Below the pieces are notes generated by a model. It searched no databases, was not told the origin of the DNA, and worked only from the letters and a program-made list of their open reading frames with translations. Positions 42,988-52,556 of a stretch of DNA of 64,000 bases are shown here, piece by piece; position 1 is the first letter of the stretch; each line of letters opens with the position of its first letter. The stretch lies in contig NZ_CP062976.1 of the NCBI RefSeq assembly GCF_014898075.1, positions 1,736,001 to 1,800,000 on the forward strand. Reading direction: 5' to 3'. The DNA comes from Neisseria yangbaofengii (GTDB lineage Bacteria; Pseudomonadota; Gammaproteobacteria; Burkholderiales; Neisseriaceae). Both the position numbers and the translations under genes were made by a program.

Positions 42988-45030
42988 ATGTCCGGAGCCG
43001 CCAATCAGATTCCCACTTTAAAAACGTTAGTCAGTGCTTCAACCACACAACGCAGCAATGATTCAACCGTAGCCACCAAAACCACAGCCTCAGGCATCAC
43101 TTATAAAGTTTATTCCAACAGTAAATTCGGCAAATACATTGATGCCGGCCAATTTGGCACCGATAAAACCGGTAAAACCGATAGCTCAGCAGCCATCAAA
43201 GCCGCGCTTGAAGCGGCCAATAAGGAAAAAGCCGCCGTTTATTTGAGCGGCAAACTGTATATTGCGGATCAAATCGTTATCAATAAATCTTTGAGTAATG
43301 TAAAAGGTTTGTTTGGCGACGGTATGGGCGCAACCAAAATCAGCTTTGATACCAAGCAAGACGGCGTTTTCAACTCGAACAACAATGATGGCGACATTCG
43401 AAAATATGCCGGCATTTTGGTTGATGGCGTCAACAACATAAATATCTCGAATTTATCCGTTGAATACACCCGCACCAGTGATTTCTATCGCAAAGGCCAA
43501 AGTTACTTCGGCAAGGTAACCGGTATTTTGGTCAACGATGCCGACAACACCCTGATTTCAGGCGTAGAAGCTTCGGGGGCCAACCGTGCAGGGATTTTAT
43601 TTACCTCAACCAGCGCCAGCAGCAAAGACAGCCGCACCGGCACCACCTACAAAACCCGCGTGGGAAATGGTGAAATCGACGAAAACGATGCCGGATTGCC
43701 TTTGGGTGAAAACAATAGAATTGAAAACAGCTATCTACACCACAACCGCGTTGGCGGCGCATTAGTCGCCTATCAAGAAGATTTTACAGCCAACGGCAAT
43801 ATCGCCGCATGGAACGGCTCGCAACACGATGGCGGCACCGGTTATGGTATTGCCGCTTTGGCAGGCACCTACAATTTCGGTATTACCTACACCAACAACT
43901 ACACCGACCACAATTACCGTAAAGGCTTGGATGTACATGACGGTACCGACATTGTAATTCAAAACAACGTATCCAATGGTGACCGCTTATACGGTATCGG
44001 CGTTTATAACCGCCAATACGCCATGGATAAGGTGGTGATTAAAGACAACACCGTCATCCAAGATCCAAGCTTCCGCCTTTATCATGATGATGATTTAGGC
44101 CAGTATTATCATGGTTATGCCGGCATTCAGCTTCAAACCAATACCCAACGCCGGGATTTACATACCGAAAACAACGCCAATTATGAAATCAGCGGCAACA
44201 AAATCAACGGGTTGGCTGTTTATCGTGATGCCCTACATACTTATGGTATTGAATTTCGCAATCATGAACATTCCATCAATTACACCGTCAACATCACTGA
44301 CAACACCATCGAAGGAACCAGCAGCAAGTATCTGATTGCCGCGATTAACGACACTTCACTAAATGGTAAAAACGGTGCCGGTTCCGGCACGATTAATATC
44401 TCGGGCAATACCGCCAATATCGGTGAAATCGTGAAAGGCACGGTACCCATCTACGTTGAAGAGAAAAATGCTTCCGATACTTTGCGCGGCAGCGTGACAG
44501 TCAGTGATAACGACATCACCATCAATAAAACCAACGGCGTAGTCGAAGGTGTTCAATTGATTGGTAATGCCAAAACATACGCCGTTACCGACAACAACTT
44601 TGCTTTAAAAGGTATTTTAGACAAATCCATCATCAGCTTTATCGGCACCAGCAATAAAGAAAGCGCCAGCGTAACCATCAGCGACAACGAATTGGTAACC
44701 GGCCCGCGCATTAAACTGACGGCAGATTGGCTGCAACACAAAAATGCATCTTATGTAGCCATTGATAATACCCATAATGGCAAAGCGATGGATGTTTACT
44801 CCAACTTAAATGCCAAACAGCTAAAATCGTTCAACGATACCAAGGAAGCGGCCGACGCAATAGAAAAAGAATTGACCACTATTTTCGACATCGATAAAAA
44901 TACATTTAAGGTCAATGCCCTTTTCACCGCTTACGACCAAGCGAAATTAGGTGAAGCCAAGGCTTATTCATACGATGCTTTAGACGACACTTATACCATC
45001 AACACCTTAAATTCACTCGATATTTTATAA
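42988..45030 (+). CDS. Orphan right-handed beta-helix (pectate-lyase-like) protein
   Basis: A 680-residue protein without an N-terminal signal peptide. Residues about 45-110 (YIDAGQFGTDKTGKTDSSAA, KEKAAVYLSGKLYIADQIVI, LFGDGMGATKISF) resemble the entry of the pectate-lyase-3 / mannuronan C5-epimerase beta-helix. Repeated coils follow with N-rich turns (NNINISNLSVEY, DNTLISGVEA, NRIENSYLHHNRVGGALVAY, TDIVIQNNVSN, VVIKDNTVIQD, NVTITDNTI-type). The C-terminal 80 residues are helical and end in TYTINTLNSLDIL. The missing signal, high Asn/Asp/Thr/Ser content and hydrophobic tail would fit type I secretion, though no RTX nonapeptides are seen. It could be a polysaccharide lyase or epimerase, or a non-enzymatic surface protein. 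Function unknown. Confidence 0.7.
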   Translation: MSGAANQIPTLKTLVSASTTQRSNDSTVATKTTASGITYKVYSNSKFGKYIDAGQFGTDKTGKTDSSAAIKAALEAANKEKAAVYLSGKLYIADQIVINKSLSNVKGLFGDGMGATKISFDTKQDGVFNSNNNDGDIRKYAGILVDGVNNINISNLSVEYTRTSDFYRKGQSYFGKVTGILVNDADNTLISGVEASGANRAGILFTSTSASSKDSRTGTTYKTRVGNGEIDENDAGLPLGENNRIENSYLHHNRVGGALVAYQEDFTANGNIAAWNGSQHDGGTGYGIAALAGTYNFGITYTNNYTDHNYRKGLDVHDGTDIVIQNNVSNGDRLYGIGVYNRQYAMDKVVIKDNTVIQDPSFRLYHDDDLGQYYHGYAGIQLQTNTQRRDLHTENNANYEISGNKINGLAVYRDALHTYGIEFRNHEHSINYTVNITDNTIEGTSSKYLIAAINDTSLNGKNGAGSGTINISGNTANIGEIVKGTVPIYVEEKNASDTLRGSVTVSDNDITINKTNGVVEGVQLIGNAKTYAVTDNNFALKGILDKSIISFIGTSNKESASVTISDNELVTGPRIKLTADWLQHKNASYVAIDNTHNGKAMDVYSNLNAKQLKSFNDTKEAADAIEKELTTIFDIDKNTFKVNALFTAYDQAKLGEAKAYSYDALDDTYTINTLNSLDIL

Positions 45031-45038
45031 TCCCAATC

Positions 45039-45074
45039 AAAGGCCGTCTGAAACAGATGTTTCAGACGGCCTTT
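45039..45074. terminator. Uptake-sequence terminator between convergent genes
   Basis: AAAGGCCGTCTGAAAC pairs with GTTTCAGACGGCCTTT. It serves the beta-helix gene and serB. Confidence 0.85.
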
Positions 45075-45089
45075 TACTTGGTAATCTGA

Positions 45090-45926
45090 TTAGCGGAACC
45101 ATCCACGAATACGCTCTAATCCGCCAAAATTAATGCAGGCATCGGCATGGACTTGTGCTTTCGGTTTGGCACGATAGGCTACACCGATACCGGCGGCTTC
45201 CAGCATAGGAATGTCGTTGGCGCCATCACCCATAGCTAAGGTTTGTCCGGCAGTTAAGCCGAGTTTGTCGCGGTACTCTTGTAACAACGCTTGTTTCCTT
45301 TGTGCATCTATTACATCGCCCAATACTTGGCCGGTGAGCCTGCCATCGATGATTTCTAAAACATTGGCAAACTGGTACTCAAGGCCGAATCGGTGTTGCA
45401 GGCGTTCGGTGAAGAAGGTAAAGCCGCCGGAAACCAGCAGGAATTTCACATCATGTTTTTTGCATTGTGCCAATAAATATTCCCCCCCCGGTGACAGCTG
45501 CAACACGTTTGCATATACATCATGTAAAAACTGTTCGTCCAAGCCTTTGAGCAGCGCCACGCGGCTGCGCAAGGATTGTTCGAAATCCAGCTCGCCGCGC
45601 ATCGCGCGCTCGGTGATTTTGGCCACTTGTTCTTTCAAACCGGCACCGGCGGCAATTTCGTCAATACATTCGATGTTAATCAATGTGGAATCCATATCGC
45701 TGACAATCAGCCCCAAATCACCAAATGCCATATCGGGCAATACCGCGGCATCGATTTCTTGGCGGTCAAGCTCGGTTTTAACGGCAGCAGGCAGGGTAAA
45801 ATCTTCGGCTACGGCAAAACGCAGGCTGTGCGGTGTGTGTTGCGGCCCGGCCAGATTGAGACTGTGCAATGCACTTAAATCGCAGCGTGAGAAATCGGGG
45901 TGTTGAAGCACAAGAACGTTTGGCAT
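45090..45926 (-). CDS. serB: Phosphoserine phosphatase
   Basis: A 278-residue HAD phosphatase completing serine synthesis. Motif I is SDMDSTLINIECIDEIAAGAG, motif II LLVSGGFTFF, and motif IV MGDGANDIPMLEAAGIGVAYRAKP. An N-terminal region of about 75 residues precedes the HAD domain, as usual in proteobacterial SerB. The coding strand contains a run of eight G at 45482-45489 (residues PGG of LSPGGEYLLA), which makes the frame prone to slippage. A mutation there would truncate the enzyme before motif II. Confidence 0.94.
   Translation of the reverse strand: MPNVLVLQHPDFSRCDLSALHSLNLAGPQHTPHSLRFAVAEDFTLPAAVKTELDRQEIDAAVLPDMAFGDLGLIVSDMDSTLINIECIDEIAAGAGLKEQVAKITERAMRGELDFEQSLRSRVALLKGLDEQFLHDVYANVLQLSPGGEYLLAQCKKHDVKFLLVSGGFTFFTERLQHRFGLEYQFANVLEIIDGRLTGQVLGDVIDAQRKQALLQEYRDKLGLTAGQTLAMGDGANDIPMLEAAGIGVAYRAKPKAQVHADACINFGGLERIRGWFR
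45482..45489 (-). repeat. G8 homopolymer inside serB
   Basis: Eight consecutive G on the coding strand, at about codon 146-148 of serB. Poly-G tracts of this length are a classic substrate for slipped-strand mispairing in Neisseria. Confidence 0.9.
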
Positions 45927-46124
45927 AATGAGAAAAAGTATTCGGTTGGAGAACCGCGATTATAGCAAAGAAAGAAAAGGCCGTCTGAAATGACCTGCAC
46001 CGCAAAAGCCGGACTAAACCCCAACAGACTAAGGCGCAGATTTTACAACCCAATATAGTAAATCCACTTTAACAAGGGATAATGACATCCAAACCGGGTT
46101 GCATAGTGGGTTCTTTTCAAGAAA

Positions 46125-46166
46125 AAGGCCGTCTGAAAATGCTTGTTTAATTTTCAGACGGCCTTT
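46125..46166. terminator. nhaC terminator
   Basis: AAAGGCCGTCTGAAAAT and ATTTTCAGACGGCCTTT around GCTTGTTTA. Downstream of nhaC on the minus strand. Confidence 0.8.
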
Positions 46167-46175
46167 GTCGTAAAA

Positions 46176-47555
46176 TTATTTTTTAGTCAGCGTCAAACCC
46201 GTCCAACCGAAAACCAGCGTCAAAATCAGGCTTAAATAACAGAAGAAGGCAAACGGCAGGTATTCCCATACCGGCACACTCAAAGTCTGGCTGATGAACA
46301 CGCCGCACACGCTCCAAGGCACCAAAGGATTAATCACTGTGCCCGCGTCTTCCAGCGTGCGCGATAAATTGCGCTGAGGCAGGCCGAGTTTGTCATACAC
46401 CGGTTTGAAGGTTTCACCGGCGAGCAGAATACTCAAATATTGTTCGCCAATCAAAATATTCACCCCTAAAGACGTGGCGGCCACGCTGAAGGTGGCGCGG
46501 CTGATGTTGGTCAGGAAATTTCGGATGATATCGAGCAAGGCCGGAATTACACCCAAGGCGAACAGCAAGCCGCCCAAACTCATGCCTAAAATCACGATGG
46601 TTTGCGTGAAGAACATGCTTTCCAGGCCGCCGCGCGAAATCAGGCGGGTAATGTCTTTGAATTGTTCGCCTTCCAGCTTGTAGCCGCCGAAGAACCATGC
46701 ACCCAATTGCTGCAAATCAGGGCTGCTGTGGAAATACGTCACCACCAAAGCAGCGATGGTACAGAAAATCATCGACACCACTGCGTTCACGCGCATCATG
46801 GCCAATACCGCCAGCAATATAAACGGAATCAGTGAATCCAAATGCACCAAGCCCGTAGCTTCCAAGGCATTGCGGAAATTTTCGATATTATTCAAATCAT
46901 CAATTGCCACCCTCGGCAATACCCACAACATCAAGGCCGCGCTAATCAGCCACGCCGGAACGGTGGTATACATCATGTTTTTGATGTGTTCAAACAAATC
47001 AATGCCGACAATCGAGGCGGCAATACCGGTCGTGTCCGATAAAGGTGACATTTTATCGCCGAAAAACGCACCCGACACAACAGCACCGGCGGTCATTGCC
47101 AGATTGGCTTCAAATGCCGTGGCAATGCCCATAAAGGCCACGCCGACCGTAGCACAAGTGGTAAAACTGCTGCCCACCGCCACGCCGACCACGGAACACA
47201 AGGCAAACGCCGAGAAATAAAAGTAAGTCGGTGAAATCAAGCCGAAACCGTGATACATCAGCGTCGGAATCGCTCCGCTCATCATCAGCGCGCTTACCAT
47301 CAGCCCAATAAAGAAAAACAGATACACCGCGCCCATACCTTGGTTGATGGCTTGAATCATGCCGTTTTGCATGTCGTTGTATTCCAAACCGCGACATAGA
47401 CCATACAAAATCAGGGCAATAATCGCGCTGATAATCGACATATGCGGCAGCCAGCCAAGTGAAATAATGGTATAACCCATCATGGCAACCAGTAAAACTG
47501 CCACCGCCACCGCTTCTAAACGCGGCATGTCGAGCAGTGATTTAAAACCGGACAT
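46176..47555 (-). CDS. nhaC: NhaC-family Na+/H+ antiporter
   Basis: A 459-residue inner-membrane protein with about 11-12 hydrophobic helices. Family stretches are VGVAVGSSFTTCATVGVAFMGI, GAVVSGAFFGDKMSPLSDTTGIAASIVG, NILIGEQYLSILLAGETFKP and LEDAGTVINPLVPWSVCGVF. NhaC proteins exchange cytoplasmic Na+ (or organic anions in related members) for protons or other solutes. The ion specificity is inferred. Monocistronic. Confidence 0.9.
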   Translation of the reverse strand: MSGFKSLLDMPRLEAVAVAVLLVAMMGYTIISLGWLPHMSIISAIIALILYGLCRGLEYNDMQNGMIQAINQGMGAVYLFFFIGLMVSALMMSGAIPTLMYHGFGLISPTYFYFSAFALCSVVGVAVGSSFTTCATVGVAFMGIATAFEANLAMTAGAVVSGAFFGDKMSPLSDTTGIAASIVGIDLFEHIKNMMYTTVPAWLISAALMLWVLPRVAIDDLNNIENFRNALEATGLVHLDSLIPFILLAVLAMMRVNAVVSMIFCTIAALVVTYFHSSPDLQQLGAWFFGGYKLEGEQFKDITRLISRGGLESMFFTQTIVILGMSLGGLLFALGVIPALLDIIRNFLTNISRATFSVAATSLGVNILIGEQYLSILLAGETFKPVYDKLGLPQRNLSRTLEDAGTVINPLVPWSVCGVFISQTLSVPVWEYLPFAFFCYLSLILTLVFGWTGLTLTKK

Positions 47556-47683
47556 ATTCTGTTTCCTATCTTTGAGACATCCGGCATTTTATCGGGTTTA
47601 CGTCATTTCACAAACAAATTTTTACACCAGCCGCATGTTTTCATCAAAACTTCATCATTTATTTAATGATTGCCCAATAAACA

Positions 47684-47714
47684 AAAAGGCCGTCTGAATT
47701 TCAGACGGCCTTTT
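47684..47714. terminator. gluP terminator
   Basis: AAAAGGCCGTCTGAA directly followed by TTCAGACGGCCTTTT. Near-perfect palindrome downstream of gluP. Confidence 0.85.
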
Positions 47715-47728
47715 AAAAGCCAAGCAGT

Positions 47729-48943
47729 TTACGCTTCGTCGGCTTTGTAGCCTTTTACCGCAAAGAAGACGATGTACACATAACAGATTGCCGATACGAT
47801 GTAAGAAGGCAGCAAGCCGTAAGTATCGGCCGCCCAACCTTGTACCACCGGTACAATCGCACCGCCCACAATCGCGGTACAAATCACGCCGGAAGCGGTG
47901 CCGGTGAATTTGCCCAAACCTTTGGTTGCCAAAGAGAAGATGGTCGGGAACATAATCGAGTTAAAGAAACCGATCAGCAACAATGCCCACATGGTTACCG
48001 CACCACCGCCGGCCAGAATCGCGATAATAATCAGTGCAATTGCCACAGTTGCATTAAAGGCCAGATATTTGTTCGGTGCGATTTTGTTCATCAAAGCCGA
48101 TCCTACGAAACGACCCACCATTGCACCACCCCAGTAAATCGACAAATATGCCGCACCGGTACTGTGGTTCAAGCCGGCCAAGGCTTCCAAAGCGTTAATC
48201 ATCATCGAGCCAATGGCCACTTCTGCGCCTACATAGCAGAAAATACCGGCCGCACCAAGCACCATGTGTCTGTATTGCCATACACTGGTTTTGCCGTCAT
48301 GATTGGCTTCGGTTTCTTCTTGGGCAATTTTGCGCGCATCCGGCAACTTAATCATGGCCACGGCCACAGCCAACAGCAACATAAAGCCGGCCAAACCCAA
48401 GTAAGGGGTTTGCACAGAAGAAATGCGCTCGGCTTCAGAAGCAGTCGCGTCCATAAAAATCAACATCGCCCCCAACGGCGGCGCAATCATGGTCGCCAAT
48501 GAATTAAACGCCTGAATCAGGGTCAAAGTGGTTGATTCTTTGCCTTTTGGCGCCAACAAGGTGACATAAGGATTACCCGCCACTTGCAGCAAAACGATAC
48601 CGCTGGCCAAAATAAACAATGCGCCTAAAAATACAGCATAAGAGTGGCTGCCGGCAGCCGGATAAAACAGCAAACAACCAACCGCAGCCACCACGAAACC
48701 ACCAATTACACCGGTTTTATAGCCGAATTTTTCGACAAAATAGCCCATTGGAATCGACATAATGGCATACGCGCTGAAGAAACAGAATTGAATCAACATC
48801 GCCTGCACATAAGTCAGGTTGAAAATTTCTTTCAAATGGGGAATCAAAATATCATTCATGCAGGTGATGAAACCCAGCATGAAGAACAGAGAACCCAATA
48901 CCGTTAAGGCCGGAGTATTGCCTTTATGAGTTTGCGCAGACAT
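47729..48943 (-). CDS. gluP: Glucose/galactose transporter, FHS-type MFS
   Basis: A 404-residue sugar/proton symporter with 12 hydrophobic helices, in the fucose-galactose-glucose (FHS) branch of the MFS. It opens FFMLGFITCMNDILIPHLKE, with the branch's FxxGF and ND motif, and contains SYMVLF-type AVFLGALFILASGIVLLQVAGNPYV and RFVGSALMNKIAPNK. Neisserial GluP has the same length and is the expected orthologue. Which sugar it carries is inferred. Confidence 0.88.
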   Translation of the reverse strand: MSAQTHKGNTPALTVLGSLFFMLGFITCMNDILIPHLKEIFNLTYVQAMLIQFCFFSAYAIMSIPMGYFVEKFGYKTGVIGGFVVAAVGCLLFYPAAGSHSYAVFLGALFILASGIVLLQVAGNPYVTLLAPKGKESTTLTLIQAFNSLATMIAPPLGAMLIFMDATASEAERISSVQTPYLGLAGFMLLLAVAVAMIKLPDARKIAQEETEANHDGKTSVWQYRHMVLGAAGIFCYVGAEVAIGSMMINALEALAGLNHSTGAAYLSIYWGGAMVGRFVGSALMNKIAPNKYLAFNATVAIALIIIAILAGGGAVTMWALLLIGFFNSIMFPTIFSLATKGLGKFTGTASGVICTAIVGGAIVPVVQGWAADTYGLLPSYIVSAICYVYIVFFAVKGYKADEA

Positions 48944-48987
48944 GAGGTGCCTTTCGTCTTATTTGTAATCAAATTAAATTAATAAAG

Positions 48988-49001
48988 TTAACTTACGTTA
49001 A
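48988..49001. promoter_or_regulatory. Small palindrome in gluP upstream region
   Basis: TTAAC-TTAC-GTTAA, about 45 bases upstream of the gluP start in an AT-rich stretch. It may be an operator. No regulator is assigned. Confidence 0.25.
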
Positions 49002-49158
49002 TTTAGACGGAATCATACTGCTATTTTATTATTTTGCAAACCATTATTTCTGCACTTTTGTCAGAATTGACATAAAATTGTGGCAAATCAAATAATATTG
49101 TTGTTTGAACTGCTTATAATCGATTTATACCGTTATATTCCTACAGAATAATTTCAAT

Positions 49159-49575
49159 ATGTCTTTACTCTACGCTTACATAGCCTTGGCTTTTTCTGCC
49201 TTCACTTCCGCCACCATTCTGCCCGGCACATCCGAAGCCGTGTTTGCCGTATTTGTACACCAATTTCCTTGCCATGCTTGGGGTGCTTGGTTGTGTGCAG
49301 GTTTATTTAATGGATTGGGCAGCATGGTTTCATACGGCATGGGACGGTTATTGCCTGATAAAAAAAGGCCGTCTGAAAAAGTCATCCGCCGGTTTGAACG
49401 CTACGGCACATGGACGCTCTTGCTGGCTTGGGTGCCGGTTATCGGCGATGCCCTACCGGTTGCCGCCGGTTGGCTGAGATTGAATCTGCTCAAATGTGCC
49501 GTGATTTTATTGATTGGCAAATTATTACGCTACGCAGTAATTTTGCGGGGAATGCAAGGGGTGGTCGCAGCGTAA
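49159..49575 (+). CDS. YqaA/DedA-like small membrane protein
   Basis: A 138-residue protein with about three to four hydrophobic segments. SATILPGTSEAVF near the N-terminus, GLGSMVSYGMGRLLP and RYGTWTLLLAWVPVIGDALPVAAGWLR are typical of the YqaA branch of the DedA/SNARE-associated family, membrane proteins thought to affect lipid or envelope homeostasis. An uptake sequence in frame supplies KRPSEK in the cytoplasmic loop. Monocistronic, followed by an uptake-sequence terminator. Confidence 0.85.
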   Translation: MSLLYAYIALAFSAFTSATILPGTSEAVFAVFVHQFPCHAWGAWLCAGLFNGLGSMVSYGMGRLLPDKKRPSEKVIRRFERYGTWTLLLAWVPVIGDALPVAAGWLRLNLLKCAVILLIGKLLRYAVILRGMQGVVAA

Positions 49576-49590
49576 ATTTAAAACACTGAA

Positions 49591-49625
49591 AAGGCCGTCT
49601 GAAACATTTCGTTTCAGACGGCCTT
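49591..49625. terminator. Terminator between yqaA-like gene and aspC
   Basis: AAGGCCGTCTGAAAC pairs with GTTTCAGACGGCCTT around ATTTC. Confidence 0.82.
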
Positions 49626-49642
49626 GATGGCATTGAGAATAC

Positions 49643-50836
49643 TTACAGCACTTTCACAATGCTTTCGCACAAATAATCGATATTGTCATCGGTCATGCCG
49701 GCCACGTTGATGCGGCCTGAACGCACGATATAGACGGCAAATTCATTTTTCAAACGGTCAACTTGCTCAGGCGTTAAACCGCTGAATGAGAACATACCGT
49801 TTTGTTCGATAATAAAATCAAAATTTTGTGTCGCACCTTTGGCTTTTAACAATTCAACAAATTTTTCGCGCATAGCTTTGATACGGCCACGCATTTCGTC
49901 GAGTTCGGCAATCCATTGCGCTTTCAATCCGGCATCTTTCAACACCAGCGCGATGGTATTGGCACCGTGCGAAGCGGGATTTGAATACAAGGTTCGGATG
50001 ATGGTTTTGACTTGGCTGTGTACACGGTTGGCGGTGTCTTCGTTTTCCGCCACCACGGTGAACGCACCCACACGCTCACTGTACATACCGAAGTTTTTCG
50101 AATACGAACTGGCAATCAGCAATTCTTTATTGCATTTCAAGAAGCTGCGCAAACCGTAGGCATCCTCTTCCAAACCGTTGCCAAAGCCTTGGTAAGCAAA
50201 ATCAAACAGCGGCAACCAGCCTTTTTCAACCGACATTTGCGCCAGTTTATCCCATTGCTCAGGAGTCGGGTCGATACCGGTCGGGTTGTGGCAGCAGCCG
50301 TGCAGCAACACCACATCGCCTTTTTCAGCTTGGCTCAAGTCTTCAATCAAACCGTCCCAATCCAGCTTGTGTTCGGCGGCGTTGTAATAGCGGTAATCGT
50401 GCACTTCGATGCCGACGGCTTTGAAAATGGCATTGTGGTTCGGCCAAGTCGGGTTGGAAATCCAAACGTTTTTTACGTCCAACTGACGTTTGGCCAATTC
50501 GGCGGCCACGCGCAGCGCCCCTGTGCCGCCCAAGCTTTGCGCGGTTTTGGCGCGGCGGTTGGCAATGATTTCGTGATCTGCACCAAACAACAAAATCTGC
50601 GTTTGCGCATTGTATTCGGCCACGCCGTCGATGGTCAGGTAGTTTTTGCTGGTTTCGGTGTCCAGCAAGCGTTTTTCCGCTTCTTTCACCGCTTTGACAA
50701 TCGGGGTTTCGCCTTGGGCGTTTTTATACACGCCGATGCCGAGATTGACTTTTTCAGGACGGGTTTCAATTTTAAATGCTTCGCCCAAACCCAAAATCGG
50801 GTCGGCCGGCGCGGCTTGAATGGTATCAAAAAACAT
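49643..50836 (-). CDS. aspC: Aspartate/aromatic aminotransferase
   Basis: A 397-residue class I PLP aminotransferase very close in layout to E. coli AspC/Tyr[54 protein letters not shown], the PLP Lys in [18 protein letters not shown], and the substrate Arg in [13 protein letters not shown] 50836 is the family start. The open frame extends 21 codons upstream without matching sequence. AspC and TyrB cannot be told apart by eye. Confidence 0.92.
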   Translation of the reverse strand: MFFDTIQAAPADPILGLGEAFKIETRPEKVNLGIGVYKNAQGETPIVKAVKEAEKRLLDTETSKNYLTIDGVAEYNAQTQILLFGADHEIIANRRAKTAQSLGGTGALRVAAELAKRQLDVKNVWISNPTWPNHNAIFKAVGIEVHDYRYYNAAEHKLDWDGLIEDLSQAEKGDVVLLHGCCHNPTGIDPTPEQWDKLAQMSVEKGWLPLFDFAYQGFGNGLEEDAYGLRSFLKCNKELLIASSYSKNFGMYSERVGAFTVVAENEDTANRVHSQVKTIIRTLYSNPASHGANTIALVLKDAGLKAQWIAELDEMRGRIKAMREKFVELLKAKGATQNFDFIIEQNGMFSFSGLTPEQVDRLKNEFAVYIVRSGRINVAGMTDDNIDYLCESIVKVL

Positions 50837-51087
50837 ATGTTTGCTCGCTTTGATTTGAAGAATATCGCGGATTATTTTGGATAAAGTAACGGCACACATC
50901 TGCCCGGCTTCGATTCAAATTTGACCCGCCATAAAAAATGAGAATGTAAAACAGTAACCCTTGAAATTTTACGCCTTTTCAGGCCGTCTGAAAACCGGAT
51001 TTAGCTTTATGCAGACAAACTACAATCTTTTTGCCGCAATGTTTTTTCACAAAAAAAGCACACTTCGAATCAGTGTGCTTTTGATAT

Positions 51088-52518
51088 TTAAGCGCGGTTG
51101 CTGTATTTATAACCCAAGGTTTCGGCTTCTTCGATGGTATGGACATACACATCACCATTGGCCGTATCCATGCGCACCAAATCATACGGTTCCCACGCAC
51201 CTTGGCGGATTTCTTCGTATTTGGCCGGATTTTTATCCGCCAAATAAGGCAGGAAATATTTTTTACTGCCGCGTTTGCCGGTGTGACATTTTATCAGCGG
51301 ATACGGCTGTACCGCCAAATCGTCCAGCAGCAATACGCCCTGTTCTTGTGCATAAGCCGCCACCTGCTCGGATAATTTCGGCTTGGCCGCCAATACAGCC
51401 TGCACATCGCCGCGAATGGCGCGTTTATCGATAATGCCCTGCATGTTTTTCACGATGCGGTCGATGACATTATTGACATTGGTTTTCGCCACCACGCCAT
51501 CACTCCAATATTTGGTTTGCACAAAATGGGTGATGCCGTCTTTTTCACAAATCAAATCAATGCCGCGGTTGGAATTGGCCACGCCTTCTGTTAAGCCGTA
51601 ATACTCCACGCGCCAGCCCGCTCGTTCGTAAAGATAGCCGAGATAGCGCTCATAGCGGTCACCTGCTTCGCGCTTAGACAAATTGCGGCGGTTGGCATAT
51701 TCCCACAATTCGCGCTCGCGGCCTTTGAGTTCGTCTTCATCGACTTCGGCACGCGGGGCAACGGCGGCGGTAAAACCGGCCGGAAACGCGGCGGAACGCA
51801 GTGCGGCTGCTGACTCATTATCCTCTATTGCGGCAACGGCTTCGGCTTCAACTACATTTTGACCGGCAGCAGGCAACGATTCTGCTTCTACCCCTTCATT
51901 TGCTTCAGCTGCCTGATGGTTTTCAGACGGCATCTTTTGCGATGCTGTTTCAGACGGCATTTGATTGGATGCTTGAGTCTCAACAGCTTCTACCTCTTCA
52001 TCGTCCTCTTCATCATCTTCGCTCGGCAACTCTTCTTCCGCAATCAGGCGTGCATGACGTTCAAGCAATTCGCTGAAAGCATCCGTCCATTGGCGCCACT
52101 CTTGCGATGCGACTGAATTGCCGTGTTTTTCATAAAATGCTTCTTCAAAATACATGCGGTATTTGAGCTGCTCTTTGCGAATCAAGGCTTCTTCGTCGGC
52201 GGAAAATTCCGATTTCACTTGCAGCTTGGCTTCCCATCCCAACACGTCTTTTTCAAATTTGGCGTAGGCAGCTTTGATTTTATTTAAATCATTGTCGGAA
52301 ATATCGGTTTGGTCTTCCTCCAACGGCTCATCGCCGTGATTGGCCACCACCGCCACCTGCATTTTTTCTTTCGCAGCCTGACGCGATAAAGCTTTTTCCT
52401 GTTCAATCCGCTTCTCGGCCTCAAGCTGATTTTTCTTGCGCTGCTCCGCCCAGCCCAATATCACGGCTAAGGCCACAATCAGTAATACAATCAACCCTAT
52501 GATTAAAATAACATCCAT
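51088..52518 (-). CDS. Membrane-anchored Mrr-type restriction-endonuclease-fold protein
   Basis: A 476-residue protein. One N-terminal hydrophobic helix (IILIIGLIVLLIVALAVILG-like, residues 3-24) is followed by a basic, then coiled-coil segment (24-75). The middle (about 165-265) is acidic and low in complexity, including EEDDEEDDEEVEAVE and two AT-dialect uptake sequences read in frame as MPSET and MPSEN. The C-terminal domain has GDRYERYLGYLYERAGWRVEY, NRGIDLICEKDGITHFVQTKYW, which is the D-(x)n-QxK catalytic pattern of Mrr/Holliday-junction-resolvase-like nucleases. Function is not known; no methylase is adjacent, so a classical restriction role is unproven. Could be a DNA-processing or DNA-uptake-related nuclease. 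Confidence 0.78.
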   Translation of the reverse strand: MDVILIIGLIVLLIVALAVILGWAEQRKKNQLEAEKRIEQEKALSRQAAKEKMQVAVVANHGDEPLEEDQTDISDNDLNKIKAAYAKFEKDVLGWEAKLQVKSEFSADEEALIRKEQLKYRMYFEEAFYEKHGNSVASQEWRQWTDAFSELLERHARLIAEEELPSEDDEEDDEEVEAVETQASNQMPSETASQKMPSENHQAAEANEGVEAESLPAAGQNVVEAEAVAAIEDNESAAALRSAAFPAGFTAAVAPRAEVDEDELKGRERELWEYANRRNLSKREAGDRYERYLGYLYERAGWRVEYYGLTEGVANSNRGIDLICEKDGITHFVQTKYWSDGVVAKTNVNNVIDRIVKNMQGIIDKRAIRGDVQAVLAAKPKLSEQVAAYAQEQGVLLLDDLAVQPYPLIKCHTGKRGSKKYFLPYLADKNPAKYEEIRQGAWEPYDLVRMDTANGDVYVHTIEEAETLGYKYSNRA

Positions 52519-52556
52519 TTTATATACTTTGTGTTATGGTTTAATTTATGCCGAAG

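Noticed and set aside
46056-46082. Possible Correia-type repeat end (ATATAGTAAATCCACTTTAACAAG)
   Set aside because: Resembles the TATAGTGGATTAAC end only loosely and no second end is found nearby.
50012-50884. Plus-strand open frame of 290 codons
   Set aside because: Antisense of aspC. No ribosome site and an unnatural composition.
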